NCBI GenBank assembly: GCA_002692065.1
Contig: NZJX01000019.1
Coordinates: 90,240 to 154,239 of the forward strand
Direction of reading: 5' to 3'
Source of the DNA: Flavobacteriales bacterium
GTDB lineage: Bacteria; Bacteroidota; Bacteroidia; Flavobacteriales; UBA7430
DNA length: 64,000 bases
The notes under the pieces are model-generated. The model saw only the letters and a list, made by a program, of their open reading frames with translations. It did no database searches and had not been told where the DNA came from. Made by a program: the position numbers and the translations under genes. Shown in pieces: positions 1 to 10,210 of the stretch (positions are counted from its first letter, which is position 1; each line of letters begins with the position of its first letter).

Positions 1-230
1 GCTAATATTGGTATATTAAAATTAAATAATTTACTATCGATAATTGGACAATTTGGATCATCTACAGAGGCTGGAGAACCAGATAAAATTATACCTTTGT
101 AATTAGATATAATATCAGGAATTTTATCAAAAGGAGTAATTTCTGAAAAAATATTTAACTCTCTTACTCTTCTTGCAATAAGTTGAGTATATTGAGAACC
201 AAAATCTACAATTAATATTTTTTCTTTCAT
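1..230 (-). CDS. guaA: GMP synthase (glutamine-hydrolysing), N-terminal part, truncated by window edge
   Basis: Manual translation of the reverse strand from ATG at 230: [56 protein letters not shown]..., the class I glutamine amidotransferase start typical of GuaA. Confidence 0.9.
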   Translation of the reverse strand, partial: MKEKILIVDFGSQYTQLIARRVRELNIFSEITPFDKIPDIISNYKGIILSGSPASVDDPNCPIIDSKLFNFNIPIL

Positions 231-316
231 AAATAAGTATTAATTTAATATAAAAATAATTTTTTTTTTAACTAAATATGAAATTGTTAATTATTAATTA
301 AAACTTTTCAAAGTTA

Positions 317-1540
317 ATGTCTATAATAGAAAATTTTTTGATGGCATTTAAATCAATTAAAGAAAATATAATTAGAACAATTATTACAATTTTAATTATA
401 ACTATTGGGATTTCCTCATTAGTTGGAATATTGACCGCTATAGATTCAATTAATTATTCTTTAAATGATAATTTTTCATCTCTTGGAGCTAATACATTTT
501 CTATAAGAAATAATGGAAGTAAAGTTAAATCCAGAAAAAATAGAATTAAAAAAAACCCTATAATTTCATACAAACAAGGAGTTTTATTTAAAAATAAATT
601 TGATTTAGGTAAAGTTTCACTCTCATCCAAAGCAACTGGAGCAGGAACAATTAAATACAATAATCTGAAAACTAATCCAAATATTGAAATAATTGGAATT
701 GATGAAAATTATTTTTTGGTAAATGATTATGAAATATATTTAGGAAGAAACATCAATATTCATGATTTAAATTTAAATTCAAATGTAACAGTGATTGGAA
801 TTGAGGTAGCAAAACAATTATTTGATTCATACGAATCAGCAATAGGTAAATTTGTTTCAATAAATAACAAAAAGTTATATATCATTGGATTAATTAAAGA
901 AAAAGGGAAAAGTACCAGAACAAGTCCAGACAGATCATGTTTTATTCCTTTAACTTACTTAAGGAACAATGTACCATCAAATCTATCTATCAAAATAAAT
1001 ATAATTGCAGAAAGTAGTAATTTTCTAAAAAAAACAATCGATAAATCAATCGGTATAATGAGAAGCATAAGAAAACTCAAGCCAAAGGATAACAATAATT
1101 TTTCTATTATAAAGAGTGATAATTTATTAAATATACTAAATGAGAACCTTAAGTATGTTAAAACAGCTTCAACTATCATAGGAATTATTACTCTAATTGG
1201 AGCTGCAATAGCATTAATGAACATTATGTTGGTTAGTGTAACTGAAAGAACAAAAGAAATTGGAACAAGAAAAGCTCTTGGAGCTACATCAAAAGATATA
1301 CTAAACCAGTTTTTAATTGAAGCAATATTGATATGTCAAATTGGAGGTATTTTTGGAATAATAATTGGAATATTAATAGGAAATATTACATCAATTTTGC
1401 TGGAATCAACGTTCATAATTCCTTGGGTCTGGATTATTTTTGGTTTAATAATTTGTTATGTTGTGGGACTCATTTCTGGAATATATCCAGCAATTAAAGC
1501 ATCTAAATTAAATCCTATTGATGCTCTAAGGTATGACTGA
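317..1540 (+). CDS. ABC transporter permease, MacB/FtsX-like
   Basis: N-terminal TM followed by MacB-like periplasmic domain; C-terminal FtsX motif 'MNIMLVSVTERTKEIGTRKALGATSKDILNQFLIEA' and 'SGIYPAIKASKLNPIDALRYD'. Confidence 0.9.
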   Translation: MSIIENFLMAFKSIKENIIRTIITILIITIGISSLVGILTAIDSINYSLNDNFSSLGANTFSIRNNGSKVKSRKNRIKKNPIISYKQGVLFKNKFDLGKVSLSSKATGAGTIKYNNLKTNPNIEIIGIDENYFLVNDYEIYLGRNINIHDLNLNSNVTVIGIEVAKQLFDSYESAIGKFVSINNKKLYIIGLIKEKGKSTRTSPDRSCFIPLTYLRNNVPSNLSIKINIIAESSNFLKKTIDKSIGIMRSIRKLKPKDNNNFSIIKSDNLLNILNENLKYVKTASTIIGIITLIGAAIALMNIMLVSVTERTKEIGTRKALGATSKDILNQFLIEAILICQIGGIFGIIIGILIGNITSILLESTFIIPWVWIIFGLIICYVVGLISGIYPAIKASKLNPIDALRYD

Positions 1541-1544
1541 AAAT

Positions 1545-2240
1545 TTAGCTATTTGTAATTTTTTTATTTTTATATTTATTCTTAATTTCTAGATTAAATT
1601 TATCTAGGGAATCTATCGGATTAATGTCTGATTTTTTTGAGTTAGTAATGATGTAAAATAAAATTTCACCTATATCAGTTTCATTTAATTTATTAAATTT
1701 TAATTTAGATATTTTAGTAATAATATCTTTATTATTATAAATAGAAGAATCTTTATTACCTAAATCAACACCTACTCCTTTAATTTTTTCATAAATTCTG
1801 ATAGATTTTAAAATTGTTGGGATATGATCAGGGATTCCACTTAAAACAGAAATATCTTTTTTTTCTTTAAGTTTTATTTTTTCCCAATTTTGAATAACTT
1901 CAGTTTCATTTTTTACTTTTAAACTTCCATAAATATGAGGATGTCTTCTTATCAGTTTGTCGCACAATGAATTCATTATATCAGTAATATTGAACATATC
2001 CTTTTCAGAAAATATTTTTGCATAAAAAAGTATATGTAAAAGTAAATCTCCCAATTCCTCCTTTATATCGTCAAAATTATCTGATATAATTGCTTGAGAT
2101 AATTCATAAGTCTCCTCGATTGTTAAATATCTTAAACTTTGATAAGTTTGTTTTTTATCCCATGGGCATTTTTCTCTAAGTTCACCAATGATATTGAGTA
2201 ATCTTTGTAAGGATTTTTTTTCATTTATTCTTGATTGCAT
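1545..2240 (-). CDS. mazG: Nucleoside triphosphate pyrophosphohydrolase MazG
   Basis: 'LREKCPWDKKQTYQSLRYLTIEETYELSQAI...EELGDLLLHILFYAKI' MazG signature. Confidence 0.92.
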   Translation of the reverse strand: MQSRINEKKSLQRLLNIIGELREKCPWDKKQTYQSLRYLTIEETYELSQAIISDNFDDIKEELGDLLLHILFYAKIFSEKDMFNITDIMNSLCDKLIRRHPHIYGSLKVKNETEVIQNWEKIKLKEKKDISVLSGIPDHIPTILKSIRIYEKIKGVGVDLGNKDSSIYNNKDIITKISKLKFNKLNETDIGEILFYIITNSKKSDINPIDSLDKFNLEIKNKYKNKKITNS

Positions 2241-2241
2241 A

Positions 2242-3693
2242 TTAATTCTTATTAATTATTTTAGAACTATTTATTTCTGAATTTTTTAATTCAATAATAT
2301 AATTTCCGCTTTTAAGAGACGATATATCTATTGAATTTAAAATATTGGAATTGAGGTAATTACTGTAATATTTTTTTCCTAAAAAATCATATATATTTAT
2401 ATTTAAATTATTATTTAAATTTGAATTAAAAGTTATAAAAAATAAACCATTACTTGGATTAGGGTAAATTTCAAAATTAGTAGTTTCTAATTTATCATAA
2501 TTAAAAGCTTCAAATATATTTAATCGACCACTACCAAGAAGGTTTGTAAATTCAATATTTTGTTTATTAATTCGATCAGTTGAATTAATGATTCTATTTT
2601 TAATTTCAGTTACATTTTCATTTTTAAAAAAGGATCTTAAGAGAATTGCTGCACTTGAGACGATAGCAGATGACAAAGAAGTTCCTGAAAAATATGTATA
2701 ATTATTATCAATTGTTGGGCAAAATATTGAAGACCCAGGGGCAGAAATTTTAAAGCTATTACCAAAATTTGAAATATTGATTTTTTCATCATTTTCATCA
2801 ACTGCACATACTCCAATTACATTATCTAAACTTGCGGGATATATCAAAACCTCTGAAGACTCATTTCCGGCTGAAGCAACTACTAATACATCTAAAGAGT
2901 CAGTAATAAAGTTAATTATATCTTCTTCAATTTTACTGTATACTGAACTTCCAAACGAACAATTAATTACTGAGGCTCCTTTGTAAGCAGCGTATAAAAT
3001 ACCAGAATTAGAATCAATTATATTCCCAGATTTATTTGTAATTTTAACCGGAAGATATTTGCAATTAAATGCTGGCGAAGATATACCTATTTTATTATTT
3101 GTTTTGGATGAAATAATACCACATACAGAAGATCCGTGTGCTAGTGGTCCTAATCCATCTACATAAGGATCATTATCATTTGAGCCAAAATCCCAACCAT
3201 AAAAGTTATCTATATAACCGTCATCATCATCATCAATTCCATTAATTGGATCTTTGTAATTGTATTTTAAATTATCAATTAAATCCTCATGTAAATAATC
3301 TACTCCAGAATCAATCACAGCGACAAAAAAAGTTGAATCTCCTCTAAAAATGTCCCAAGCATTAAATACTTTAATCTTATTCAAATACCATTGATTCTGA
3401 ACAAATACATCAGATGGATAAAAATGGAACTCTTGACCTCTATCTTCATCTTCACAATATAAAATATCTCCTGATTTAATTAAATCGTCATAATGTTTAA
3501 AATTATAAAAATTGATTTTTATATAAGAATTTAAAAATGGATAATTATTAAATAAATTTTTAAATAATGGATAATATGAAAGATTTTCTTCAAAATTTTT
3601 TTTTTCAAAAAAACTATCAGAAACTTTACAATTAAAAATACTTTGAGAATGTAAGGATGAATAACTTATGATAAAAAATATAATGAACCTCAT
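2242..3693 (-). CDS. Secreted S8 (subtilisin-like) serine peptidase with T9SS type A sorting domain
   Basis: Catalytic motifs 'VAVIDSGVDYLHEDL', 'AHGSSVCGIISS', 'YFSGTSLSSAIVSSAAILL'; C-terminal 'FEIYPNPSNGLFFITF...YDFLGKKYYSN' sorting domain; N-terminal signal peptide. Confidence 0.92.
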   Translation of the reverse strand: MRFIIFFIISYSSLHSQSIFNCKVSDSFFEKKNFEENLSYYPLFKNLFNNYPFLNSYIKINFYNFKHYDDLIKSGDILYCEDEDRGQEFHFYPSDVFVQNQWYLNKIKVFNAWDIFRGDSTFFVAVIDSGVDYLHEDLIDNLKYNYKDPINGIDDDDDGYIDNFYGWDFGSNDNDPYVDGLGPLAHGSSVCGIISSKTNNKIGISSPAFNCKYLPVKITNKSGNIIDSNSGILYAAYKGASVINCSFGSSVYSKIEEDIINFITDSLDVLVVASAGNESSEVLIYPASLDNVIGVCAVDENDEKINISNFGNSFKISAPGSSIFCPTIDNNYTYFSGTSLSSAIVSSAAILLRSFFKNENVTEIKNRIINSTDRINKQNIEFTNLLGSGRLNIFEAFNYDKLETTNFEIYPNPSNGLFFITFNSNLNNNLNINIYDFLGKKYYSNYLNSNILNSIDISSLKSGNYIIELKNSEINSSKIINKN

Positions 3694-4175
3694 TTTAAAT
3701 TCTTAATTATTTCTGTATTATATTTACCAGTAATTTTAATCAGTTTTTTGATATCAACTACATAAGGATGATTTGGATATTTACTCAAAAATAAATTATA
3801 CAATTCTATAGAAAAATTTGTTTTTCCAATTTTATCATAACAAGATGCTTGGCTGATAATTGATATTGGCGCAAATTTAGAATCTGGATATAAATTATAA
3901 ATCTTTTTATAATAAAATACTGCTTTATCTATTTTATTAGTTGAATTTAATAATTCAGCATACTTAAATAATATATCAGGATGAAAATCAGAATTTTCAT
4001 AATTATCTAAAAAAAAACTATAATTCTTTGAAATTTCATTGATTAGAAATTTTTGATCGTTTATATCACTAGTCTTAATAATTCTTTTTTCTAATGAAAG
4101 TATTTCATCTAAGATTTTTTTTTCATGATTTGGACTACAATTCAATAATAAAATTGCCAAAAATAAAAAAATCAT
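3690..4175 (-). CDS. Tetratricopeptide-repeat lipoprotein
   Basis: N-terminal hydrophobic stretch with lipobox-like 'AILLLNC'; TPR-like 'AVFYYKKIYNLYPDSKFAPISIISQASCYDKIGKTNFSIELYNLFLSKYPNHPY'. Confidence 0.7.
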   Translation of the reverse strand: MIFLFLAILLLNCSPNHEKKILDEILSLEKRIIKTSDINDQKFLINEISKNYSFFLDNYENSDFHPDILFKYAELLNSTNKIDKAVFYYKKIYNLYPDSKFAPISIISQASCYDKIGKTNFSIELYNLFLSKYPNHPYVVDIKKLIKITGKYNTEIIKNLK

Positions 4176-4741
4176 ATTTTTTTTAATTTTTTGAAAAACT
4201 TCATTTTATATGTTGTTGATATCTTTCCATTAAAAATATCTCTGAGTTTTCTTTTAATTAATGTTTTCTGAATTTGTTTTAATCTGTCAATAAATAGAGT
4301 TCCCTCAAGATGATCATATTCGTGCTGAATAACTCTTGACACAATACCATCGTATATTTCATTCTTTTTTACAAAATTTTCATCATCATACTCAATCTTA
4401 ATAATATTTTTTCTCAAAACATTTTCTCTTATATTTGGAATACTCAAACATCCTTCCTCAAATAGTTCATTTTCTCCTTGTTCAAAAATTATTTTAGGGT
4501 TAATAAATATTTTTTTAAAATTGGCGGCTTTAGAATCTAATTCTTCAAAAGATGAGCAATCTACTATGAATAATCTAATTGATAATCCAATTTGAGGTGC
4601 AGCTAATCCAACACCATTTGCTGCATACATTGTGTCAAACATATCAGAAATTAATAGATTTAAATCTTTATAGTTCTTATCTACTGGTAATGTTTTTTCT
4701 TTCAAAATTGGGTTTCCATATGAATAAATTGGTAATATCAT
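4172..4741 (-). CDS. def: Peptide deformylase
   Basis: 'GVGLAAPQIGL', 'EEGCLSIPN', 'QHEYDHLEGTLFIDRL' motifs 1-3 of PDF. Confidence 0.96.
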   Translation of the reverse strand: MILPIYSYGNPILKEKTLPVDKNYKDLNLLISDMFDTMYAANGVGLAAPQIGLSIRLFIVDCSSFEELDSKAANFKKIFINPKIIFEQGENELFEEGCLSIPNIRENVLRKNIIKIEYDDENFVKKNEIYDGIVSRVIQHEYDHLEGTLFIDRLKQIQKTLIKRKLRDIFNGKISTTYKMKFFKKLKKI

Positions 4742-4745
4742 AAAT

Positions 4746-5156
4746 TTAATTTTTATACATATAAGATTGTAAAATTATTACTGCACTTACCTCATCAACT
4801 AATTCTTTCTGTCTTAATTGTTTTCTTTTAAGTTTTAATGTTATCAATGAGTTATAAGCAATTTTTGAAGTAAATCTTTCATCCTCATAATAAACAGGAA
4901 TATCAATAAAAGATTTCCTAATTTTTTTTGCAAATAATTTAACATGGTTTGTGATATCAGTATTATTATTTTTTAAATCTTTTGGTAATCCAATTATAAT
5001 TGCATCAATATCATTATTTTGAATAAATGTCTTTAAAAATTCATAAGACTCATGGGTTTTTTTATTACACAATCTTGAAGCAATTATTTTTTCTTCATCA
5101 GAGATTGCAAAACCTACTCTTTTTAATCCATAATCAATTCCAATTAATTTTCCCAT
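4746..5156 (-). CDS. ruvX: Holliday junction resolvase-like / pre-16S rRNA nuclease (YqgF/RuvX)
   Basis: 'MGKLIGIDYGLKRVGFAISDE...IIIGLPKDL...VYYEDERFTSKIA...DEVSAVIILQSYM'. Confidence 0.92.
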   Translation of the reverse strand: MGKLIGIDYGLKRVGFAISDEEKIIASRLCNKKTHESYEFLKTFIQNNDIDAIIIGLPKDLKNNNTDITNHVKLFAKKIRKSFIDIPVYYEDERFTSKIAYNSLITLKLKRKQLRQKELVDEVSAVIILQSYMYKN

Positions 5157-5273
5157 TTTTCTAAATTTAAAAATAAAAAAATTAATTTAATTATAATATT
5201 GTTAAAAAGTTTTTAAAAAAGGATATTCAATAGATAATTGAAAAAAAAAAAAAATTGTTCATTTGTATATGAT

Positions 5274-6125
5274 ATGAATATATACAAGAATTTAAATAAA
5301 ATTGTTCTTCAAGTAAGAAGAGATATCCTGAGGATGGTTCATGCGAATAATTCTGGGCATCCTGGAGGATCACTTGGATGTACAGAATTTTTTGTAGCTC
5401 TTTTTTTTAAAATCATGAATCATAATCCTGAATTTAATTTAAATGGGGAGAATGAAGATTTATTTTTTCTTTCAAATGGTCATATTTCTCCAGTATATTA
5501 TAGTGTTTTAGCAAGAAGTGGATATTTTGATGTTTCAGAATTATCTTCTTTTAGAAAAATTAATTCTAGGTTACAAGGTCATCCTGCAACTCATGAAAAT
5601 CTTCCAGGTATTAGAATCGCATCTGGATCGCTAGGTCAAGGAATGTCAGTGGCTATAGGAGCAGCTCAAACAAAAAAATTGAATAATGATAATTCAATTG
5701 TCTATTCTCTTCATGGAGATGGTGAGCTACAAGAAGGACAAATATGGGAAGCAGCAATGTATGCAAGTGCCAAAAAAATAGATAATTTAATATGTACAAT
5801 TGATGTAAATGGACAGCAAATTGATGGGAGTACTAAAGATGTTTTATTCATGGGTAACTTAAAAGATAAATTTCTTTCATTTGGATTTATTGTTTTAGTA
5901 GAAAAAAATGGAAATGATATTGAGGCTGTATGTAAAGTATTAAAAAAAGCCAAAGAAAAAACTAAACAAAATAAACCAGTATGCATTTTACTTCATACAG
6001 AAATGGGGAATGGTGTTGATTTTATGATAGGAACTCATAAATGGCATGGTATAGCTCCTAATGATGAAGAATTAAAAAACGCCTTAAAACAAAACAAAGA
6101 AACTTTAGGTGACTATCAAATATGA
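5274..6125 (+). CDS. Transketolase, N-terminal (TPP-binding) subunit
   Basis: 'NNSGHPGGSLGCTEFFVALFFKIMNHNP', 'SLHGDGELQEGQIWEAAMYA'. The ORF track starts at a TTG (5238) in a poly-A stretch; ATG at 5274 looks more likely. Confidence 0.92.
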   Translation: MNIYKNLNKIVLQVRRDILRMVHANNSGHPGGSLGCTEFFVALFFKIMNHNPEFNLNGENEDLFFLSNGHISPVYYSVLARSGYFDVSELSSFRKINSRLQGHPATHENLPGIRIASGSLGQGMSVAIGAAQTKKLNNDNSIVYSLHGDGELQEGQIWEAAMYASAKKIDNLICTIDVNGQQIDGSTKDVLFMGNLKDKFLSFGFIVLVEKNGNDIEAVCKVLKKAKEKTKQNKPVCILLHTEMGNGVDFMIGTHKWHGIAPNDEELKNALKQNKETLGDYQI

Positions 6126-7090
6126 TTGATTTAAATACAAAAATTGAAAAAAAGGATACAAGATCAGGATTTGGTGACGGACTAGTTCAAATTGGCAAGG
6201 TAAATAAAAATATTGTAGCCTTGTGCGCTGACCTAACTGGGTCACTTAAAATGACCAAATTTAAAGAATTATTTCCAAATAGATTTTTTCAAATTGGTAT
6301 TGCTGAAGCAAATATGATTGGAATTGCAGCAGGAATGACAATTGGAAATAAAATTCCTTTTACTGGAACTTTTGCCAATTTTTCTACTTCTAGAGTATAT
6401 GATCAGATAAGACAATCTGTTTCATATTCAAATAAAAATGTTAAAATTTGTGCCTCCCATGCAGGTATTACTCTTGGTGAAGATGGTGCTACTCATCAAG
6501 TACTTGAAGATATTGGTATGATGAAAATGTTACCTGGGATGACTGTTATTAATCCTTGTGATTACAATCAAACTAAATTAGCAACAATTGAAATTAGTAA
6601 ATTTTTTGGTCCAGTTTATTTAAGATTTGGAAGACCTAAAGTTCCTGTTTTTACAGATTTAAAAGTAAAATTTGAAATTGGCAAGGGAATTATTTTAAAA
6701 AAAGGTGAGGATGTAACAATAGTTGCCACTGGTCACTTAGTCTGGGAGTCTTTAATTGCAAGTGAAAAACTAAAAAATATTAATATTAATGCAGAAGTGA
6801 TTAATATTCATACAATTAAGCCATTAGATAATAAAATAATTCTTGATTCTGTAAAAAAAACAAAATGTATTGTTTCAGCAGAAGAACATCAAATAAATGG
6901 TGGTTTAGGAGATAGTATATCTCAGTTATTAGTTAAAAATTTCCCTATTCCTCAGGAATATGTTGGAGTAAAAGATAAGTTTGGAGAGTCTGGAAAACCT
7001 GAAGAATTGATGCTAAAATATGGTTTAAATTCTGAAAATATTATTCAAAAAGTTGTCAATGTAATTAGAAGAAAAAAAATTTACTTATAA
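6122..7090 (+). CDS. Transketolase, C-terminal (pyrimidine-binding plus C) subunit
   Basis: 'DTRSGFGDGLVQIGKVNKNIVALCADLTGSLKM', 'RFFQIGIAEANMIGIAAG'; overlaps the upstream half by 4 nt (ATGA). Confidence 0.93.
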   Translation: MIDLNTKIEKKDTRSGFGDGLVQIGKVNKNIVALCADLTGSLKMTKFKELFPNRFFQIGIAEANMIGIAAGMTIGNKIPFTGTFANFSTSRVYDQIRQSVSYSNKNVKICASHAGITLGEDGATHQVLEDIGMMKMLPGMTVINPCDYNQTKLATIEISKFFGPVYLRFGRPKVPVFTDLKVKFEIGKGIILKKGEDVTIVATGHLVWESLIASEKLKNININAEVINIHTIKPLDNKIILDSVKKTKCIVSAEEHQINGGLGDSISQLLVKNFPIPQEYVGVKDKFGESGKPEELMLKYGLNSENIIQKVVNVIRRKKIYL

Positions 7091-7093
7091 TCT

Positions 7094-7729
7094 TTAACTA
7101 AAAATCATACTTCCTAATCTTATCATATTACTTCCGTTTTTAATTGCTATTTTATAATCCTTACTCATTCCCATAGATAATAACTGGATATTTTTATTTT
7201 CTTTTTTAATTGACTTAAAAAATTTATTGAGATTAGAAAATTCATTATTGATTAGTGTTTCATCATCTGAATTAGAAGCAATTGCCATAAAACCTAATAT
7301 TGTGATATTATTAAGATTTTTTGATATTTCTAAAATTTTAATGCATTCTTTATAATCACAACCAGTTTTATTTAAATCTTTTGATATTTTAATTTGAATT
7401 AATACACTAATAATTTTAGAATTTATTATTGCTCTCTTATTAATCTCAATTAATAATTTGGACGAATCTACAGAATGAATCAATTTAACAAATGGAATTA
7501 TATATTTTACCTTATTTGTTTGTAATTTTCCAATCATATGCCATGAGATATCCTTGGGTAATTTCTCATATTTACGAACTAATTCCTGTACTTTATTCTC
7601 TCCAAAATTTCTATGTCCTAATTTATATAAATTTAATATTTTAGAAATAGATTGATTTTTAGATACTACTATAATTTTGATATTAGTAGGTATATTTTTT
7701 TTTAAAAAGCTGATTTTTTTTTTAATCAT
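7094..7729 (-). CDS. YggS/PLPBP family pyridoxal-phosphate homeostasis protein
   Basis: 'IIVVSKNQSISKILNLYKLGHRNFGENKVQELVRKYEKLPKDISWHMIGKLQTNKVKYI' and 'LSMGMSKDYKIAIKNGSNMIRLGS'. Confidence 0.93.
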   Translation of the reverse strand: MIKKKISFLKKNIPTNIKIIVVSKNQSISKILNLYKLGHRNFGENKVQELVRKYEKLPKDISWHMIGKLQTNKVKYIIPFVKLIHSVDSSKLLIEINKRAIINSKIISVLIQIKISKDLNKTGCDYKECIKILEISKNLNNITILGFMAIASNSDDETLINNEFSNLNKFFKSIKKENKNIQLLSMGMSKDYKIAIKNGSNMIRLGSMIFS

Positions 7730-8919
7730 TTCTCTAAATCATAAATTACAAGACCATTTATCAACTTTGGTTCAATCATAGTTGATTTAGGTGGTAAATA
7801 TATTTTATTTTTAATTATTTTTTTAAGTTTTTTAAAATTTAATGATTTTAAAACAAAACCAACTCGACTATTACTGCAATCAATGTTTTTTTTAAATAAT
7901 CTAATATTATCAGTATTTTTTTTGAAAGAAATATTATTTTCAATTTGGGTATCTGATAAAGTTAGAATTTTTTTAAAAATTATATTTTTGAGTATATGTG
8001 TATCAGAAGATACTAATTCAGGACAATTAATATTATTTTTTAAAAAAAGTGAATATGATTTTCTCTTAAAATACATATTAATAAAACCCAACTTTGGGGT
8101 CTTTAACTTTTTAATTTCATCAACAATAAAAAACTTTGATAAACTTTTTAGAAAGTAAGGTTTAGAGTTGTCGTTAAGATTATGGAGTATTCTGTTAAAC
8201 GAATTAATTTTAATTGAATTATGTGAAATTAAAAAAGACATAAAATATTTATGATTAATATTTTTAGTCAATAAAATGTTTTTATTTAATCTTTGGTATA
8301 GTAACTTTGAAGAATTAATTCTGTGATGTCCATCAGCAAGATAAAATTCGTCTACTTTAGAAAATATTTTAATAACATTATCGATAGTTTTTCTATCACA
8401 GATTTTCCAAAATTTGTTTTTATTTCCTGAAATTTCAAAATCGTAGATAGGTTCCAAATTTGTAATGTCTGAGATTAAATTATTTATTAGGTTATTTTTT
8501 TTGTAAACTAATAATACTGGTTCACTATTTATTTTAACTGATTCTAAATAATCTGCAAATATTTTTTCTTTTTTTTTAATAGTCTTTTCGTGGATCTTTA
8601 TTTTGTTATTTATAAAATCGACGACACTAGATAAAGCAATAATTCCAGTATAATTTACATTATTGATAATTCTACTTAAAACATATAAGGATGGGGTGTT
8701 ATCTTTTACTAAAAAATTATTGCTCAGAAGTAATTTAATATTGGTCTTTACACTTAAATTATTGAATTTAGGAACCAATAATTTATTTCCATGAATAATA
8801 TTGTAATAGGATTTTTTAAAGGAATTGTTTGAGTTAGAATTATTGTTAGTAGAATGTAAAAGAAATTCTTCTAAGTTTTTTTTTGAAGGTCTTATACCAG
8901 AAAAAGGTTTTATCTTCAT
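7726..8919 (-). CDS. DUF1015 family protein
   Basis: N-terminus 'MKIKPFSGIRPSKK', 'FYLADGHHRINSSKLLYQ' and C-terminal 'NKIYLPPKSTMIEPKLINGLVIYDL' are typical of DUF1015 proteins. Confidence 0.8.
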   Translation of the reverse strand: MKIKPFSGIRPSKKNLEEFLLHSTNNNSNSNNSFKKSYYNIIHGNKLLVPKFNNLSVKTNIKLLLSNNFLVKDNTPSLYVLSRIINNVNYTGIIALSSVVDFINNKIKIHEKTIKKKEKIFADYLESVKINSEPVLLVYKKNNLINNLISDITNLEPIYDFEISGNKNKFWKICDRKTIDNVIKIFSKVDEFYLADGHHRINSSKLLYQRLNKNILLTKNINHKYFMSFLISHNSIKINSFNRILHNLNDNSKPYFLKSLSKFFIVDEIKKLKTPKLGFINMYFKRKSYSLFLKNNINCPELVSSDTHILKNIIFKKILTLSDTQIENNISFKKNTDNIRLFKKNIDCSNSRVGFVLKSLNFKKLKKIIKNKIYLPPKSTMIEPKLINGLVIYDLEK

Positions 8920-8939
8920 TAAATAAAGAAATATTTAAA

Positions 8940-9290
8940 TTAAGATCTTTTTTCTTTAATTCTAGATTTTTTACCGGTTAAATTTCTTAAGTAAAATATC
9001 CTAGCTCTTCTTACTTTACCTTTCTTATTCAATTCAATTTTTTCAATAATTGGTGAACATATTGGAAAGATTCTTTCAACACCAATATTATTAGCACCAA
9101 TTTTTCTTATTGTAAAAGTTTCTGTTAGCTTATCTCCTCTTCTTTGAATAACAACACCTTTAAAGAATTGGACTCTTTCTTTGTCTCCCTCTTTTATTTT
9201 ATAGTATACAGTTATTGTATCACCAGAACTAAATTCTGGTTTACTTAAATCTGTCTTAAAATGACTGCTTACATAGCTCATTAAACCCAT
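8940..9290 (-). CDS. rplS: 50S ribosomal protein L19
   Basis: '[33 protein letters not shown]...[56 protein letters not shown]'. Confidence 0.97.
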   Translation of the reverse strand: MGLMSYVSSHFKTDLSKPEFSSGDTITVYYKIKEGDKERVQFFKGVVIQRRGDKLTETFTIRKIGANNIGVERIFPICSPIIEKIELNKKGKVRRARIFYLRNLTGKKSRIKEKRS

Positions 9291-9344
9291 GACAAAAATG
9301 TTTTTTAAATTTGATGCAATATTAATACAAATCTTCTAAAATAG

Positions 9345-9379
9345 CAAAATTAAGATGTTATTTAAACTTTTTAATCAAA
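9345..9379 (-). promoter_or_regulatory. Candidate Bacteroidota promoter for rplS at the end of trmD
   Basis: Minus strand: TTTG (9379..9376) - 23 nt - TAATTTTG (9352..9345), then about 54 nt to the rplS ATG. Confidence 0.35.
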
Positions 9380-10035
9380 TCAGGACGAAGCTTATTTGTT
9401 TTTTCTAAAGACATTTTATCTCGCCAAATTTGAATATTTTGCTGATGACCTGATAAAAGAATATCTGGAACTTTCATACCTTTAAACTCTCTCGGTCTAG
9501 TATACAATGGAGGTTGTAATAAATTATCTTGCAAAGAATCATTCAATGCAGATGTTTCATCATTCAATACCCCAGGAATAAGTCTAATTATAGTATCGCA
9601 AAGAATTGCTGCTGCTAATTCTCCTCCGCTCAATACATAATCCCCAATTGAAATTTCTTTAGTAATATATAAGTCTCTTATTCTTTGATCAATTCCTTTG
9701 TAATGACCACAAAGAATTATAATATTATTTAAAGTAGATAATAAATTAGATTTCTTTTGATCTAGTAATTTTCCCTCAGGAGTTAGATAAACTATCTCAT
9801 CGTATTTTCTTTTTGATGTTAAATTTTCAATTAAATTTGAAATTGGCTCAATCTTCATTACCATTCCTGAACCACCACCAAATTGATTATCATCAACTTT
9901 TTTATCAATTGAATAATCTCTAATTTGGTGAAAAAATATATTTACAATTTTTTTTTCTTTTGCTCTTTTAATAATTGAATAATTAAAAGGACTTTCAATT
10001 AATTCAGGATGAAGTGTCAAAATATCTATTCTCAT
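9358..10035 (-). CDS. trmD: tRNA (guanine-N1)-methyltransferase
   Basis: 'MRIDILTLHPELI', 'DDNQFGGGSGMVMKIEPI', 'LCGHYKGIDQRI', 'EISIGDYVLSGGELAA', 'YTRPREFKGMKVPDILLSGHQQNI'. Confidence 0.97.
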   Translation of the reverse strand: MRIDILTLHPELIESPFNYSIIKRAKEKKIVNIFFHQIRDYSIDKKVDDNQFGGGSGMVMKIEPISNLIENLTSKRKYDEIVYLTPEGKLLDQKKSNLLSTLNNIIILCGHYKGIDQRIRDLYITKEISIGDYVLSGGELAAAILCDTIIRLIPGVLNDETSALNDSLQDNLLQPPLYTRPREFKGMKVPDILLSGHQQNIQIWRDKMSLEKTNKLRPDLIKKFK

Positions 10036-10083
10036 AATAATTTTTTATAAAAATAATACTAATATCTTAAAATTAAATACTAA

Positions 10084-10098
10084 ATGACAAAATGTCAT
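10084..10098. promoter_or_regulatory. Perfect inverted repeat in the trmD / oxidoreductase divergent intergenic region, possible regulator site
   Basis: ATGACA-AAA-TGTCAT within the divergent promoter region. Confidence 0.35.
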
Positions 10099-10210
10099 AA
10101 TTTATTTATATATTATTCATATTCAGCATTTTATGTATTTTTAATAAAGTTATAGTTTATTATTTTTATTAGTATTTTAATAATTTTCACTAAATTAGAA
10201 AAAAAAAAAA

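Noticed and set aside
5238-5273. N-terminal extension MKKKKNCSFVYD of the transketolase ORF
   Set aside because: Starts at TTG in a 13-A run; downstream ATG at 5274 fits the family start better
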